Source: Streptomyces hygroscopicus subsp. hygroscopicus (GTDB lineage: Bacteria; Actinomycetota; Actinomycetes; Streptomycetales; Streptomycetaceae). From it: a stretch of 55,745 nt of DNA. The position numbers and the translations under genes were made by a program. The notes under the pieces were generated by a model. It was not told the origin of the DNA and made no database searches. It saw only the letters and a list, made by a program, of their open reading frames with translations. The DNA lies in NCBI RefSeq assembly GCF_001553455.1, contig NZ_BBOX01000161.1:1-55745 (forward strand). Reading direction: 5' to 3'. Shown piece by piece: positions 1 through 8,566 of this stretch. Each line of letters opens with the position of its first letter. Positions within the stretch are counted from its first letter, which is position 1.

Positions 1-6
1 CGCCTC

Positions 7-1797
7 GTGACGCGCCCGCCCGCCGACCCGTTCGGCCCCGGCCCGCATGCCGCCGCCGACGGCGCCGATGCCGCCGCCGACGCCGCGCCCCTCCGCATCG
101 GCAACGCCTCCGGCTTCTACGGCGACCGCTTCGACGCGGTGCGCGAGATGCTCACCGGCGGCCCCCTGGACGTGCTGACCGGTGACTACCTCGCCGAACT
201 GACCATGCTCATCCTGGGCCGGGACCGCGCCAAGGACCCGTCGCGCGGCTATGCCACCACCTTTCTGCGCCAGCTCGAGGACACCCTGGGGCTGGCCATG
301 GAGCGCGGCGTACGGCTCGTCACCAACGCGGGCGGCCTCAACCCGGCCGGGCTGGCCGACGCGGTCCGTGACCTCGCCGGCCGGCTGGGTATCGGCTGCC
401 GGGTCGCCCATGTCGAGGGCGACGACCTGCTCGGTGCCCGCGACTGGGGGCCGGGCGTGGTCACCGCCAACGCCTATCTCGGCGGGGGCGGGATCGCGGA
501 GTGCCTGCGGGGCGGGGCCGATGTGGTGGTCACCGGGCGGGTGACGGACGCCGCGCTGGTGACGGGCCCGGCCGCCGCGTACTTCGGATGGTCCGCCGAC
601 GACTGGGACGCGCTCGCCGGAGCCGTGGTGGCCGGGCACATCCTGGAATGCGGCACCCAGGCGACCGGCGGCAACTACGCGTTCTTCACCGAGCACGACA
701 GCCGCCGCCCCGGCTTCCCCCTCGCCGAGATCCGGCCCGACGGCTCCAGCGTGATCACCAAGCATCCGCACACGGGCGGCGCCGTCACGGTCGGGACCGT
801 CACCGCCCAGCTCCTCTACGAGACGGCGGGGGCCCGCTACCCCGGTCCGGATGTCACCGCCCGGCTGGACTCGGTGCGGCTCACCCAGGACGGACCGGAC
901 CGGGTGCGCGTCCACGGGGTGCGGGGCGAGGCGCCGCCCCGCACCCTCAAGACCGGGCTGACCCGGCTCGGCGGCCACCGCAACGAGGTGACCTTCGTGC
1001 TCACCGGCCTCGATATCGAGGCCAAGGCGGCGCTGGTACGGGACCAGATGGAGGGGGCGATGAGCAAGCGCCGCCCCGCCGAGGTCCGCTGGACCCTGTC
1101 CCGTACCGACCACCCCGACGCGGCCGCGCAGGAGGAGGCGAGCGCGCTGCTGCGGCTGGTGGTCCGCGACCGGGACCAGGCGGCGGTGGGGCGGGTGATC
1201 AGCGGCGCGGCCGTCGAACTGGCCCTCGCCAGCTACCCCGGCTTCCATGTGACCGCCCCGCCCGGGAAGGGTTCCCCCTACGGCGTCTTCGAGGCCGTGT
1301 ATCTGCCGGCCGACACCGTGCCGCACACCGCCGTGCTGCCGGACGGCTCCCGGCGGGCCATTCCTCCGGCGCCCGCCGCCGCCGTTCCCGAAGAACCGGT
1401 GGACGAGCTTCCGTTGCCAGAACCGGTGGACGAGCTTCCGTTGCCGCCGCCGCTGCCGCCGGGCCCGACCCGCCGTGCCCCGCTCGGCGCGGTCGCCGGG
1501 GCCCGCAGCGGCGACAAGGGCGGCAGCGCCAACATCGGCGTCTGGGCGCGCAGTGCGGACGCCTGGCGCTGGCTGGCCCACACCCTCACCGTCGACCGGC
1601 TGCGGGAGCTGCTCCCCGAGACGGCCCCGCTGACCGTGACCCGCCATCCGCTGCCCCGGCTGCGCGCCCTGAACTTCGTCGTGGAGGGGCTGCTGGGCGA
1701 GGGCGTCGCCGCGCAGGCCCGTTTCGACCCGCAGGCCAAGGCCGTCGGCGAATGGCTGCGTTCACGTCATCTGGACATACCGGAGGTACTGCTGTGA
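7..1797 (+). CDS. AtuA-like acyclic terpene utilisation / DUF1446 protein
   Basis: The 596-residue product resembles the AtuA family (DUF1446), found with acyl-CoA carboxylases in terpenoid and branched-chain acyl-CoA catabolism; its exact reaction is not established. The N-terminal part shows the family signature around LRIGNASGFYGDR, the stretch LVTNAGGLNPAGL and the glycine-rich segment near GGGGIAECL. The C-terminal AtuA domain begins around residue 495 with ARSGDKGGSANIGVWAR. Between the domains a linker carries a 27-bp perfect in-frame duplication (about 1393-1446) encoding EPVDELPLP twice. The GTG start is at the window edge, so an upstream start cannot be excluded. The stop overlaps the next start (GTGA at 1794-1797), indicating translational coupling with the carboxylase genes. 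Confidence 0.85.
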   Translation: MTRPPADPFGPGPHAAADGADAAADAAPLRIGNASGFYGDRFDAVREMLTGGPLDVLTGDYLAELTMLILGRDRAKDPSRGYATTFLRQLEDTLGLAMERGVRLVTNAGGLNPAGLADAVRDLAGRLGIGCRVAHVEGDDLLGARDWGPGVVTANAYLGGGGIAECLRGGADVVVTGRVTDAALVTGPAAAYFGWSADDWDALAGAVVAGHILECGTQATGGNYAFFTEHDSRRPGFPLAEIRPDGSSVITKHPHTGGAVTVGTVTAQLLYETAGARYPGPDVTARLDSVRLTQDGPDRVRVHGVRGEAPPRTLKTGLTRLGGHRNEVTFVLTGLDIEAKAALVRDQMEGAMSKRRPAEVRWTLSRTDHPDAAAQEEASALLRLVVRDRDQAAVGRVISGAAVELALASYPGFHVTAPPGKGSPYGVFEAVYLPADTVPHTAVLPDGSRRAIPPAPAAAVPEEPVDELPLPEPVDELPLPPPLPPGPTRRAPLGAVAGARSGDKGGSANIGVWARSADAWRWLAHTLTVDRLRELLPETAPLTVTRHPLPRLRALNFVVEGLLGEGVAAQARFDPQAKAVGEWLRSRHLDIPEVLL

Positions 1798-3392
1798 CCG
1801 TGCTCGCGTCCGCGCTCGACCCCGCAGGCGCCGACTACACGGCCCATCGGGAGGCGATGCTCGGCAAGCTCGCCGAACTGGAGGGCGAGCACGCCAAGGC
1901 GCTCGCCGGGGGCGGTGAGAAGTACGTCCGGCGCCACCGCGAGCGCGGCAAGCTGCTCGTCCGCGAGCGGATCGAGCTGCTGCTGGACCCGGACACCCCG
2001 TTCCTGGAGCTGTCCCCGCTGGCCGGCTGGGGCAGCGACTATCCGGTCGGGGCCTCGATCGTCACCGGCATCGGGGTGATCTCCGGTGTGGAGTGCGTGA
2101 TCAGCGCCAACGACCCGACCGTACGCGGCGGGGCCAGCAACCCCTGGACGCTCAGGAAGTCGCTGCGCGCCCATGAGATCGCCCGCGCCAACCGGCTCCC
2201 GGTCGTCAGTCTCGTCGAGTCCGGCGGCGCCGATCTCCCCTCCCAGAAGGAGATCTTCATTCCCGGTGGGGCGCTCTTCCGCGATCTGACCCGGCTGTCC
2301 GCCGCGGGCATTCCGACGATCGCCGTGGTCTTCGGCAACTCCACCGCCGGAGGCGCGTACATCCCCGGGATGTCCGACCACGTGATCATGGTCAAGGAGC
2401 GCTCCAAGGTCTTCCTGGGCGGTCCGCCGCTGGTGAAGATGGCCACCGGCGAGGAGAGCGACGACGAAGCGCTGGGCGGCGCCGAGATGCACGCCCGCAT
2501 TTCGGGCCTCGCCGACTACTTCGCCACCGACGAACCCGACGCGCTGCGCCAGGCCCGCCGGGTCGTCGCCCGCCTCAACTGGCGCAAGGCCCACCCCGAT
2601 CCCGGGCCCGCCGAACCGCCCAAGTACAGCGCCGAGGAGCTGCTCGGCATCGTCCCCGGCGATCTCAAGATCCCCTTCGACCCCCGCGAGGTGATCGCCC
2701 GGATCGTCGACGGCTCGGACTTCGACGAGTTCAAGCCGCTGTACGGGCGCAGCCTGGCCACCGGCTGGGCCGCGCTGCACGGCTATCCGGTCGGGATCCT
2801 GGCCAACGCCCAAGGGGTGCTGTTCAGCGAGGAGTCCCAGAAGGCCGCGCAGTTCATCCAGCTCGCCAACCAGCGCGACATCCCGCTGCTCTTCCTGCAC
2901 AACACCACCGGCTACATGGTCGGCCGCGCCTACGAGCAGGGCGGGATCATCAAACACGGCGCCATGATGATCAACGCCGTCGCCAACTCCCGCGTCCCGC
3001 ATCTGTCCGTGCTCATCGGCGCCTCGTACGGCGCCGGTCACTACGGGATGTGCGGCCGCGCGTACGACCCCCGCTTCCTCTTCGCCTGGCCCAGCGCCAA
3101 GTCCGCCGTGATGGGCCCGCAGCAGCTCGCCGGGGTGATGTCCATCGTCGCCCGGCAGTCCGCCGCCGCGAAGGGGCAGCCGTACGACGAGGAGGCCGAC
3201 GCCGCGCTGCGCGCCATGGTGGAGCAGCAGATCGAGTCCGAGTCGCTGCCGCTCTTCCTCTCCGGGCGGCTGTACGACGACGGGGTCATCGACCCGCGCG
3301 ACACCCGCACCGTGCTCGGCCTGTGTCTGTCCGCCCTGCACACCGCGCCGGTCGAGGGGGCGCGCGGTGGGTTCGGCGTCTTCCGGATGTGA
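1794..3392 (+). CDS. Acyl-CoA carboxylase, carboxyltransferase (beta) subunit
   Basis: The 532-residue product matches the carboxyltransferase subunit of biotin-dependent acyl-CoA carboxylases (propionyl-, methylcrotonyl- or geranyl-CoA type), which moves the carboxyl group from carboxybiotin to acyl-CoA. It has the two crotonase-like halves expected: an N-terminal half with SLVESGGADLPSQKEIFIPG and FGNSTAGGAYIPGMSD, and a C-terminal half with LFLHNTTGYMVGRAYE and GASYGAGHYGMCGRAY. Length and motif order are those of the methylcrotonyl/geranyl-CoA carboxylase beta family. I chose the GTG at 1794 because it overlaps the previous stop and starts just before the conserved region; the reading frame stays open far upstream but only as a shadow of the first gene. 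Substrate assignment is inference from the AtuA neighbour. Confidence 0.93.
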   Translation: MTVLASALDPAGADYTAHREAMLGKLAELEGEHAKALAGGGEKYVRRHRERGKLLVRERIELLLDPDTPFLELSPLAGWGSDYPVGASIVTGIGVISGVECVISANDPTVRGGASNPWTLRKSLRAHEIARANRLPVVSLVESGGADLPSQKEIFIPGGALFRDLTRLSAAGIPTIAVVFGNSTAGGAYIPGMSDHVIMVKERSKVFLGGPPLVKMATGEESDDEALGGAEMHARISGLADYFATDEPDALRQARRVVARLNWRKAHPDPGPAEPPKYSAEELLGIVPGDLKIPFDPREVIARIVDGSDFDEFKPLYGRSLATGWAALHGYPVGILANAQGVLFSEESQKAAQFIQLANQRDIPLLFLHNTTGYMVGRAYEQGGIIKHGAMMINAVANSRVPHLSVLIGASYGAGHYGMCGRAYDPRFLFAWPSAKSAVMGPQQLAGVMSIVARQSAAAKGQPYDEEADAALRAMVEQQIESESLPLFLSGRLYDDGVIDPRDTRTVLGLCLSALHTAPVEGARGGFGVFRM

Positions 3393-3556
3393 GTGAGGAA
3401 CCCGTGAGCCGTGTCCGTCCGTCCGCCTGTCTGTTCGTTGGCCTTGCCCGCTGTGCCCGGATGTGGGTGAGGAACCCGTGAGCCGTGCCTGTCCGTCCGC
3501 CTGTCTGTTCGTTGGCCTTGCCTGCTGTGCCCGGACGTGAGTGAGGAACCCGTGAT
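3386..3556 (+). repeat. 74-bp tandem repeat duplicating a stop/RBS/start junction
   Basis: Two near-identical 74-bp units (3386-3459, 3460-3533) and the first 18-20 bases of a third (from 3534) lie between the carboxyltransferase and biotin carboxylase genes. Each unit opens with GTGAGTGAGGAACCCGTG (GTGGGTGAGG in the second), which is the end of the first gene plus the ribosome-binding site and GTG start of the second. Units one and two therefore each carry a spare translation start, and 74 is not a multiple of three. The first decoy GTG (3404) opens a 25-codon reading frame that closes at 3481. Confidence 0.92.
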
Positions 3557-5645
3557 CCGTTCCCTGCTGGTCGCCAACCGCGCCGAGATCGCCCGGCGTA
3601 TCTTCCGCACCTGCCGTGACCTCGGCATCGCCACCGTCGCGGTGCACTCCGACGCGGACGCAGACGCGCCCCACGCGCGCGAGGCCGACGCCGCCGTGAG
3701 GCTGCCGGGCGACGCCCCGGCCGACACCTACCTGCGCGGCGATCTGCTGGTGAAGGCCGCCCTGGCCGCCGGGGCCGACGCCGTGCACCCCGGCTATGGC
3801 TTCCTCTCCGAGCACGCCGACTTCGCGCGTGCCGTAAGGGACGCGGGGCTGGTGTGGGTGGGGCCGCCGCCCGAGGCGATGGAGGCCATGGCCTCCAAGA
3901 CCCGCGCCAAGGAGATCATGCGCAAGGCGGGCGTGCCGCTGCTCGATCCGCTCGACCCGGCCGGTGTCACCGCGGGTGATCTGCCCCTGCTGGTCAAGGC
4001 GGCGGCGGGCGGCGGCGGCCGTGGCATGCGGGTGGTCCGCGACCTGGCCGCGCTCCCCGCCGCACTGGACTCCGCCCGCGCCGAGGCGGTCTCCGCCTTC
4101 GGCGACGGTGAGATCTTCGTGGAGCCCTATATGGAGGGCGCCCGCCATGTCGAGGTCCAGGTGCTCGCCGACACCCACGGCACCGTCTGGACCCTCGGCA
4201 CCCGCGACTGCTCCCTCCAGCGCCGCCACCAGAAGGTCGTCGAGGAGGCCCCGGCCCCCGGGCTGGACGAGGAACTGCGGCGCACCCTGGCCGAGTCGGC
4301 GGCCAACGCGGCGCGTGCCATCGGCTACGAGGGCGCGGGCACGGTGGAGTTCCTGGTCTCGGCGGCGGGGCGGGCGCACTTCCTGGAGATGAACACCCGT
4401 CTCCAGGTGGAGCATCCGGTCACCGAGGAGATCTACGGACTGGACCTGGTGGCGTTGCAGCTGCGGATCGCGGAGGGGGAGCCCCTCGACGCCGAGCCTC
4501 CGGCGCCACGGGGGCACGCGGTCGAGGCGCGGCTGTACGCCGAGGACCCGGCGCGCGACTGGCAGCCGCAGACGGGGATCATGCACCGGCTGGAGATCGC
4601 CGGGCTGCGGGTCGACTCGGGGCTGGCCGACGGGGACGCGATCGGCATCCACTACGACCCGATGCTGGCCAAGGTCATCGCCGTCGCCCCGACCCGCGCC
4701 GAGGCCGTACGGCGGCTGGCCCACGGGCTGGAGCGGGCCCGGATCCACGGCCCGGTGACCAACCGGGACCTGCTCGTACGGGCGCTGCGGCACCCGGAGT
4801 TCGCGGCGGCCCGTATGGACACCGGCTTCCTCGAACGCCATCTGGCCGAGCTGACCGCTGATACGGAGGCCGAGGCAGCCGCGGACGCGGACGCAGTCGC
4901 GGACGCCAACGCGGACGGCGAGGCGGAGGCCAACGCGGACGCTGCGGCGGATGTCGCAGCCGATGCGGATGCCGCGGCGGACGTCGCCGCCGTCGCTGAA
5001 GCCGTCGTCGACACCGCCGCCGCCGCCGTCGCCGACGCCGACGCTGTTCAGGCGGTCCCGCTGGCCGCCCTCGCCGCCGCCCTGGCGGACGCGGCACGGC
5101 GGCCCGCGACCGTCGCCGGGCGGCTGGGCGGCTGGCGCAACGTCCCCTCCCAGCCGCAGCTGAGGAGCTACCGCGCCGAACCGGGCGGCACCGAGTACGA
5201 GGTGCGCTACCGCCTCACCCGTGACGGGCTGCTCGCGGAGGGCTTCCCCGGCGTCCGGGTGCTGAGCGCCGACCCGGGGCGGGTCGCCCTCGAGGTGGCC
5301 GGTGTCCGGCGGACGTTCGAGGTGACGGCCTATGGGGACCGCCGCTACGTCGACACGCCCCGGGGCGGCCACGCGTTCACCGCGCTGCCCCGCTTCCCCG
5401 ACCCCACCGACCGTACCGAACCGGGCTCGCTGCTGGCGCCCATGCCGGGCACGGTGGTCCGGGTCGCGGAGGTGGCGGTCGGGGACCGGGTGGAGGCCGG
5501 ACAGTCCCTGCTGTGGCTGGAGGCCATGAAGATGGAGCACCGCGTCACCGCCCCCACCGCCGGGGTGCTCACCGCACTGCACGCCGCCGCCGGCCGCCAG
5601 GTCGAGGTCGGAGCGCTGCTCGCCGTCGTGGCGGCGGAGGAGTGA
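3552..5645 (+). CDS. Acyl-CoA carboxylase alpha subunit (biotin carboxylase + biotin carrier)
   Basis: This 697-residue protein carboxylates its own biotin using ATP and bicarbonate, and supplies the carboxyl group to the preceding carboxyltransferase. The biotin carboxylase half begins with LLVANRAEIARRIFRTCRD and has the ATP-grasp glycine loop KAAAGGGGRGMRVV and FLEMNTRLQVEHPVTE. The biotinyl domain is C-terminal, with the biotin lysine in EAMKM at about residue 660. I prefer the GTG at 3552 because GTGAGGAA lies five bases before it; the in-frame GTG at 3537 would add five residues. Between the domains, roughly residues 435-505, lies an Ala/Asp/Glu/Val-rich low-complexity insert (codons such as GCGGACGCG) that is not part of the usual BT domain and is probably a local repeat expansion. 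Confidence 0.93.
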   Translation: MIRSLLVANRAEIARRIFRTCRDLGIATVAVHSDADADAPHAREADAAVRLPGDAPADTYLRGDLLVKAALAAGADAVHPGYGFLSEHADFARAVRDAGLVWVGPPPEAMEAMASKTRAKEIMRKAGVPLLDPLDPAGVTAGDLPLLVKAAAGGGGRGMRVVRDLAALPAALDSARAEAVSAFGDGEIFVEPYMEGARHVEVQVLADTHGTVWTLGTRDCSLQRRHQKVVEEAPAPGLDEELRRTLAESAANAARAIGYEGAGTVEFLVSAAGRAHFLEMNTRLQVEHPVTEEIYGLDLVALQLRIAEGEPLDAEPPAPRGHAVEARLYAEDPARDWQPQTGIMHRLEIAGLRVDSGLADGDAIGIHYDPMLAKVIAVAPTRAEAVRRLAHGLERARIHGPVTNRDLLVRALRHPEFAAARMDTGFLERHLAELTADTEAEAAADADAVADANADGEAEANADAAADVAADADAAADVAAVAEAVVDTAAAAVADADAVQAVPLAALAAALADAARRPATVAGRLGGWRNVPSQPQLRSYRAEPGGTEYEVRYRLTRDGLLAEGFPGVRVLSADPGRVALEVAGVRRTFEVTAYGDRRYVDTPRGGHAFTALPRFPDPTDRTEPGSLLAPMPGTVVRVAEVAVGDRVEAGQSLLWLEAMKMEHRVTAPTAGVLTALHAAAGRQVEVGALLAVVAAEE

Positions 5646-6041
5646 AACGCCCGACGAACCGCACTGTCTCCACGGCCCGCGCCCGGCGGCTGGGCCGCGC
5701 TCAACGGGTGGCCTGCGTCCAGCGGCTGGGCCGCGTCCGGCGGCTGGGCTGCGTACGGCAGGTGGGCTGCGTCCAGCAGGTGGGCCGCGCCCGGCGGCTG
5801 GGCCGCGCCCAGCAGATGGGCTGCGCTCAACGGGTGGGCCGCGTCCGCGTCCAGCAGGTGGGCCGCGTCCACCGCGTAACCCGCGCTCACCGCATGAGCC
5901 GCGCGGACTCCACGACCCGCGCGGACCCCACGACCCGCGCGGAACCCATGAGCCGCGTGGACCCTACGACCCGCACGTCCCGCACGATCCGCATGACCCG
6001 CACGGCCCGCACAACGCATCGCACAGTGGGAGGAGCCGTCC
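5646..6041. repeat. Gene-free spacer of degenerate about 18-bp repeats
   Basis: The 396-bp gap contains two runs of degenerate repeats. From about 5680 to 5880 the unit is roughly 18 bp, variants of GGCTGGGCCGCGTCCAGC. From about 5890 to 6010 the unit changes to variants of GCGCGGACTCCACGACC. The repeats keep open frames on both strands, but the resulting peptides are simple six-residue repeats, so I do not call a gene. GGGAGGAG just before 6042 is the ribosome-binding site of the next gene. Confidence 0.75.
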
Positions 6042-7202
6042 ATGACCAGCACCCATACGCCCGTGGACACCCCGGAGCGCGTGGCGCTCCGCGCCGCGGT
6101 CTCGTCCTTCGCCAAGGGACACGCCCCGGGCGGCCCCCAGGAGGGCGACGGCGCCCTCGCACTCTGGGCCGAGGCCGGCAAGCTCGGCTATCTCGGCGTC
6201 AACCTGCCCGAGGAGTACGGCGGTGGCGGCGCCGGGATCACCGAACTGTCCATCGTCCTGGAGGAGCTGGGCGCCGGGGGCTGTCCGCTGCTCATGCTGA
6301 TCGTCTCGCCCGCCATCTGCGGCACCGTCATCGCCCGGTTCGGCACCGCCGAGCAGAAGGAGCGCTGGCTGCCCGGTCTGGCCGACGGCAGCGTCACCAT
6401 GGCGTTCGGCATCACCGAGCCCGACGCCGGATCCAACTCGCACCGCATCACCACCACCGCCCGCCGGACCGAGGGCGGCGGCTGGATTCTCAACGGCCGT
6501 AAGGTCTTCATCTCCGGTGTGGACATCGCCGACGCGACCCTGATCGTCGGCCGCACCGAGGACTACCGGACGGGCAAGCTCAAGCCCTGCCTGTTCATCG
6601 TCCCGCGCGGCGTGCTCGGCTTCTCCCACCGCCACATCCCCATGGAACTGTCCGCTTCGGAGAAGCAGTTCGAGGTGGTGCTGGACGATGTGCGGCTGCC
6701 CGCCGACGCGCTGGTCGGGGACGAGGACGCCGGGCTGTTGCAGCTGTTCGCGGGGCTCAACCCCGAGCGCATCATGACGGCGGCGTTCGCGCTGGGGATG
6801 GGCCGCTACGCGCTCGACAAGGCCGTCGACTACGCCCGGACCCGCCAGGTCTGGAAGGAGCCCATCGGCGCCCACCAGGCCATCGCCCACCCCCTCGCCC
6901 AGGCCCATATCGAGCTGGAACTGGCCCGGCTGATGATGGCGAAGGCGGCGTACCTCTACGACGCGGGCGATGACGCGGGCGCGGGCGAGGCCGCCAACAT
7001 GGCCAAGTACGCGGCCGGGGAGGCCGCGGTGAAGGCGGTGGACCAGGCCGTGCACACCCTCGGCGGCAACGGACTGACCGCCGAATACGGCCTTGCCCGG
7101 CTGGTCACGGCCGCCCGGGTGGCCCGGATCGCCCCGGTGAGCCGGGAGATGATCCTCAACTTCGTCTCGCACCAGACCCTGGGCCTGCCGAAGTCGTATT
7201 GA
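6042..7202 (+). CDS. Acyl-CoA dehydrogenase
   Basis: The 386-residue product is a standard-length FAD-dependent acyl-CoA dehydrogenase, expected to introduce the alpha-beta double bond in an acyl-CoA. Visible family features are the N-terminal helical domain with LGYLGVNLPEEYGGGG, the middle beta domain with MAFGITEPDAGSNSHRI, the segment EVVLDDVRLPADALVGDE, and the C-terminal helices with QTHLGG-like VHTLGGNGLTAEYGLARL. The ATG at 6042 follows GGGAGGAG at the normal distance. It lies in the same orientation as the carboxylase genes but after a 396-bp repeat spacer, so co-transcription is likely but unproven. Substrate is not predictable from sequence; the context suggests branched-chain or isoprenoid acyl-CoA. 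Confidence 0.93.
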   Translation: MTSTHTPVDTPERVALRAAVSSFAKGHAPGGPQEGDGALALWAEAGKLGYLGVNLPEEYGGGGAGITELSIVLEELGAGGCPLLMLIVSPAICGTVIARFGTAEQKERWLPGLADGSVTMAFGITEPDAGSNSHRITTTARRTEGGGWILNGRKVFISGVDIADATLIVGRTEDYRTGKLKPCLFIVPRGVLGFSHRHIPMELSASEKQFEVVLDDVRLPADALVGDEDAGLLQLFAGLNPERIMTAAFALGMGRYALDKAVDYARTRQVWKEPIGAHQAIAHPLAQAHIELELARLMMAKAAYLYDAGDDAGAGEAANMAKYAAGEAAVKAVDQAVHTLGGNGLTAEYGLARLVTAARVARIAPVSREMILNFVSHQTLGLPKSY

Positions 7203-7229
7203 GCCGTACGGCGCGGCGCGGGCTAGCGT
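7199..7229 (+). promoter_or_regulatory. Possible promoter overlapping the acyl-CoA dehydrogenase stop
   Basis: TTGAGC (7199-7204) and TAGCGT (7224-7229) are separated by 19 bp and resemble the Streptomyces vegetative -35/-10 pattern. A start point near 7236 would place GGGAGGGAGGG just upstream of the relic reading frame. The spacing is long, so this is only suggestive. Confidence 0.3.
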
Positions 7230-7259
7230 GATGGGGCTGAGAGGGAGGGAGGGTTCCCT

Positions 7260-7454
7260 GTGGTGTCCATATGGTGCCCCGGCCCGGGGCCCGGGTCAGT
7301 GGAGGACGACCTGATCTCGTACGTTGCCGGGCAGGTGGCCCCGTACAAGAAGGTGCGCCGGGTGGAGTTCACGGACTTCGCGCCGCGCTCGGCCACCGGC
7401 AAGATCCTGAGGCGTGAACTGCGCGCCAGGGAAAGGAGTTCGACCGCCCCATGA
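7260..7454 (+). pseudogene. C-terminal relic of an acyl-CoA synthetase / 4-coumarate-CoA ligase
   Basis: Only 64 codons remain. Residues 14-58 are the C-terminal AMP-binding domain end of the adenylate-forming ligase family: EDDLISYVAGQVAPYKKVRR followed by the A10-type motif PRSATGKILRREL with its catalytic lysine. The roughly 450-residue ATP/AMP-binding body is absent, so the product cannot be an active ligase. The fragment still has a purine-rich ribosome-binding site (GGGAGGGAGGG) before its GTG, and its stop overlaps the enoyl-CoA hydratase start (ATGA at 7451-7454). It may therefore persist as a translational-coupling leader. The residues before the motif (CPGPGPGS) are unrelated to the family. 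Confidence 0.75.
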
Positions 7455-8566
7455 CCGACGGCTCCACGACCGACCGCCGCATGACCGACGGCTCCGCGAC
7501 CGTTGGGTCGTCGGCTGGTGGTTCCACGACTGACGGCTCCGTCACCGACCGCTCCTCGGCCGACGCCGAGGGCGGCACCGACGCGCCGGTGCCGCCCGCG
7601 TCCGGCCCGCTGGTGCGGTCCGTCACCGAGCGCGGAATCACCACGCTCACCCTGGACTCGCCGCACAACCGCAACGCCCTCTCGACGCGCCTGGTCGGTG
7701 AGTTGCGCGAGGCGCTGGCGGCGGCCGGGCGGGACGACCGCGTCCGGGCGGTGCTGCTCACCCACACCGGCACCACCTTCTGCGCGGGCGCGGACCTGAG
7801 CGAACCGCCCTCGGCGTCCGGGGCGGCCGGACTGGTCGCACTGCTGCGGTCGATCGTGGAGCTGCCCAAACCGGTCGTCGCACGCGTCACCGGACATGTC
7901 CGGGCCGGTGGGCTCGGGCTGCTCGGGGCGTGCGACATAGCGGCGGCGGGGCGCGGGGCGACCTTCGCGTTCACCGAGGCGCGGCTCGGCCTCGCCCCGG
8001 CCGTCATCTCGATACCGCTGCTGCCCCGGTTGGACCGGAGCGCGGCGGTCCGCTACTACCTCACGGGTGAGCGGTTCGACGCCACGGAGGCGGCCCGGAT
8101 CGGGCTGGTGACGATCGCGGACCCGGAGGGGGACGCGCAGAAGGCGCTGGCGCCCGTCCTTGAAGGGCTGCGGCGGGGCTCGCCGCAGGGCCTCGCCGAG
8201 TCCAAGCGGCTGGTGACCGCCGAGGTGCTGCGCGCCTTCGACCGGGATGGCGAACCGCTGGCCGCGCTGTCGGCCCGCCTCTTCGCCTCCGAGGAGGCGC
8301 GGGAGGGCATGACGGCGTTCCGCGAACGGCGCGCCCCGGCCTGGGCGCCCGACACGGCACCGGACCCGCGGGACACGAGGTCGGCACCGGGCGCGGGGAC
8401 GGCGGAGCCGGGCACGGGGGCGAGGCCGGACGCGGAAACGGCGCGGGGCGCAGGCACAGGAGTGGCGCGGGACGCGGGGCCGAGGTCGGGCGCGGAGCCA
8501 GGCACCGGGGCGGAGCCAGGCACCGGGGCGGAGCCAGGCACCGGCGCTCCGGGGGCGTCCCGGTGA
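7451..8566 (+). CDS. Enoyl-CoA hydratase/isomerase with repeat extensions
   Basis: The core (about residues 55-290) is a crotonase-fold enoyl-CoA hydratase: TLTLDSPHNRNALSTRLVGE, the oxyanion-hole segment FCAGADLSE, and RAGGLGLLGACDIAAAG followed by FAFTEARLGLAP. It would hydrate an enoyl-CoA produced by the dehydrogenase. At 371 residues it is about 100 longer than the family. The excess is an N-terminal Ser/Thr-rich tract (SVTD/STTD-like repeats, residues 1-50) and a C-terminal tail of repeats ending GTGAEPGTGAEP. These tails look like repeat expansions rather than domains. The position of the first catalytic glutamate is occupied by glycine/leucine, whereas the second (TEARLG) is kept. The start overlaps the relic stop and the end overlaps the TetR start. 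Confidence 0.88.
   Translation: MTDGSTTDRRMTDGSATVGSSAGGSTTDGSVTDRSSADAEGGTDAPVPPASGPLVRSVTERGITTLTLDSPHNRNALSTRLVGELREALAAAGRDDRVRAVLLTHTGTTFCAGADLSEPPSASGAAGLVALLRSIVELPKPVVARVTGHVRAGGLGLLGACDIAAAGRGATFAFTEARLGLAPAVISIPLLPRLDRSAAVRYYLTGERFDATEAARIGLVTIADPEGDAQKALAPVLEGLRRGSPQGLAESKRLVTAEVLRAFDRDGEPLAALSARLFASEEAREGMTAFRERRAPAWAPDTAPDPRDTRSAPGAGTAEPGTGARPDAETARGAGTGVARDAGPRSGAEPGTGAEPGTGAEPGTGAPGASR

Noticed and set aside
1767..5582. A 1271-codon open frame antisense to the carboxylase genes
   Set aside because: It mirrors the third-position GC bias of two clear genes on the other strand and has no domain; high-GC coding sequence routinely leaves such antisense frames open.
5646..6041. Small repetitive protein between the biotin carboxylase and acyl-CoA dehydrogenase
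   Set aside because: The frames are six-residue simple repeats, open on both strands, with no RBS or family match.
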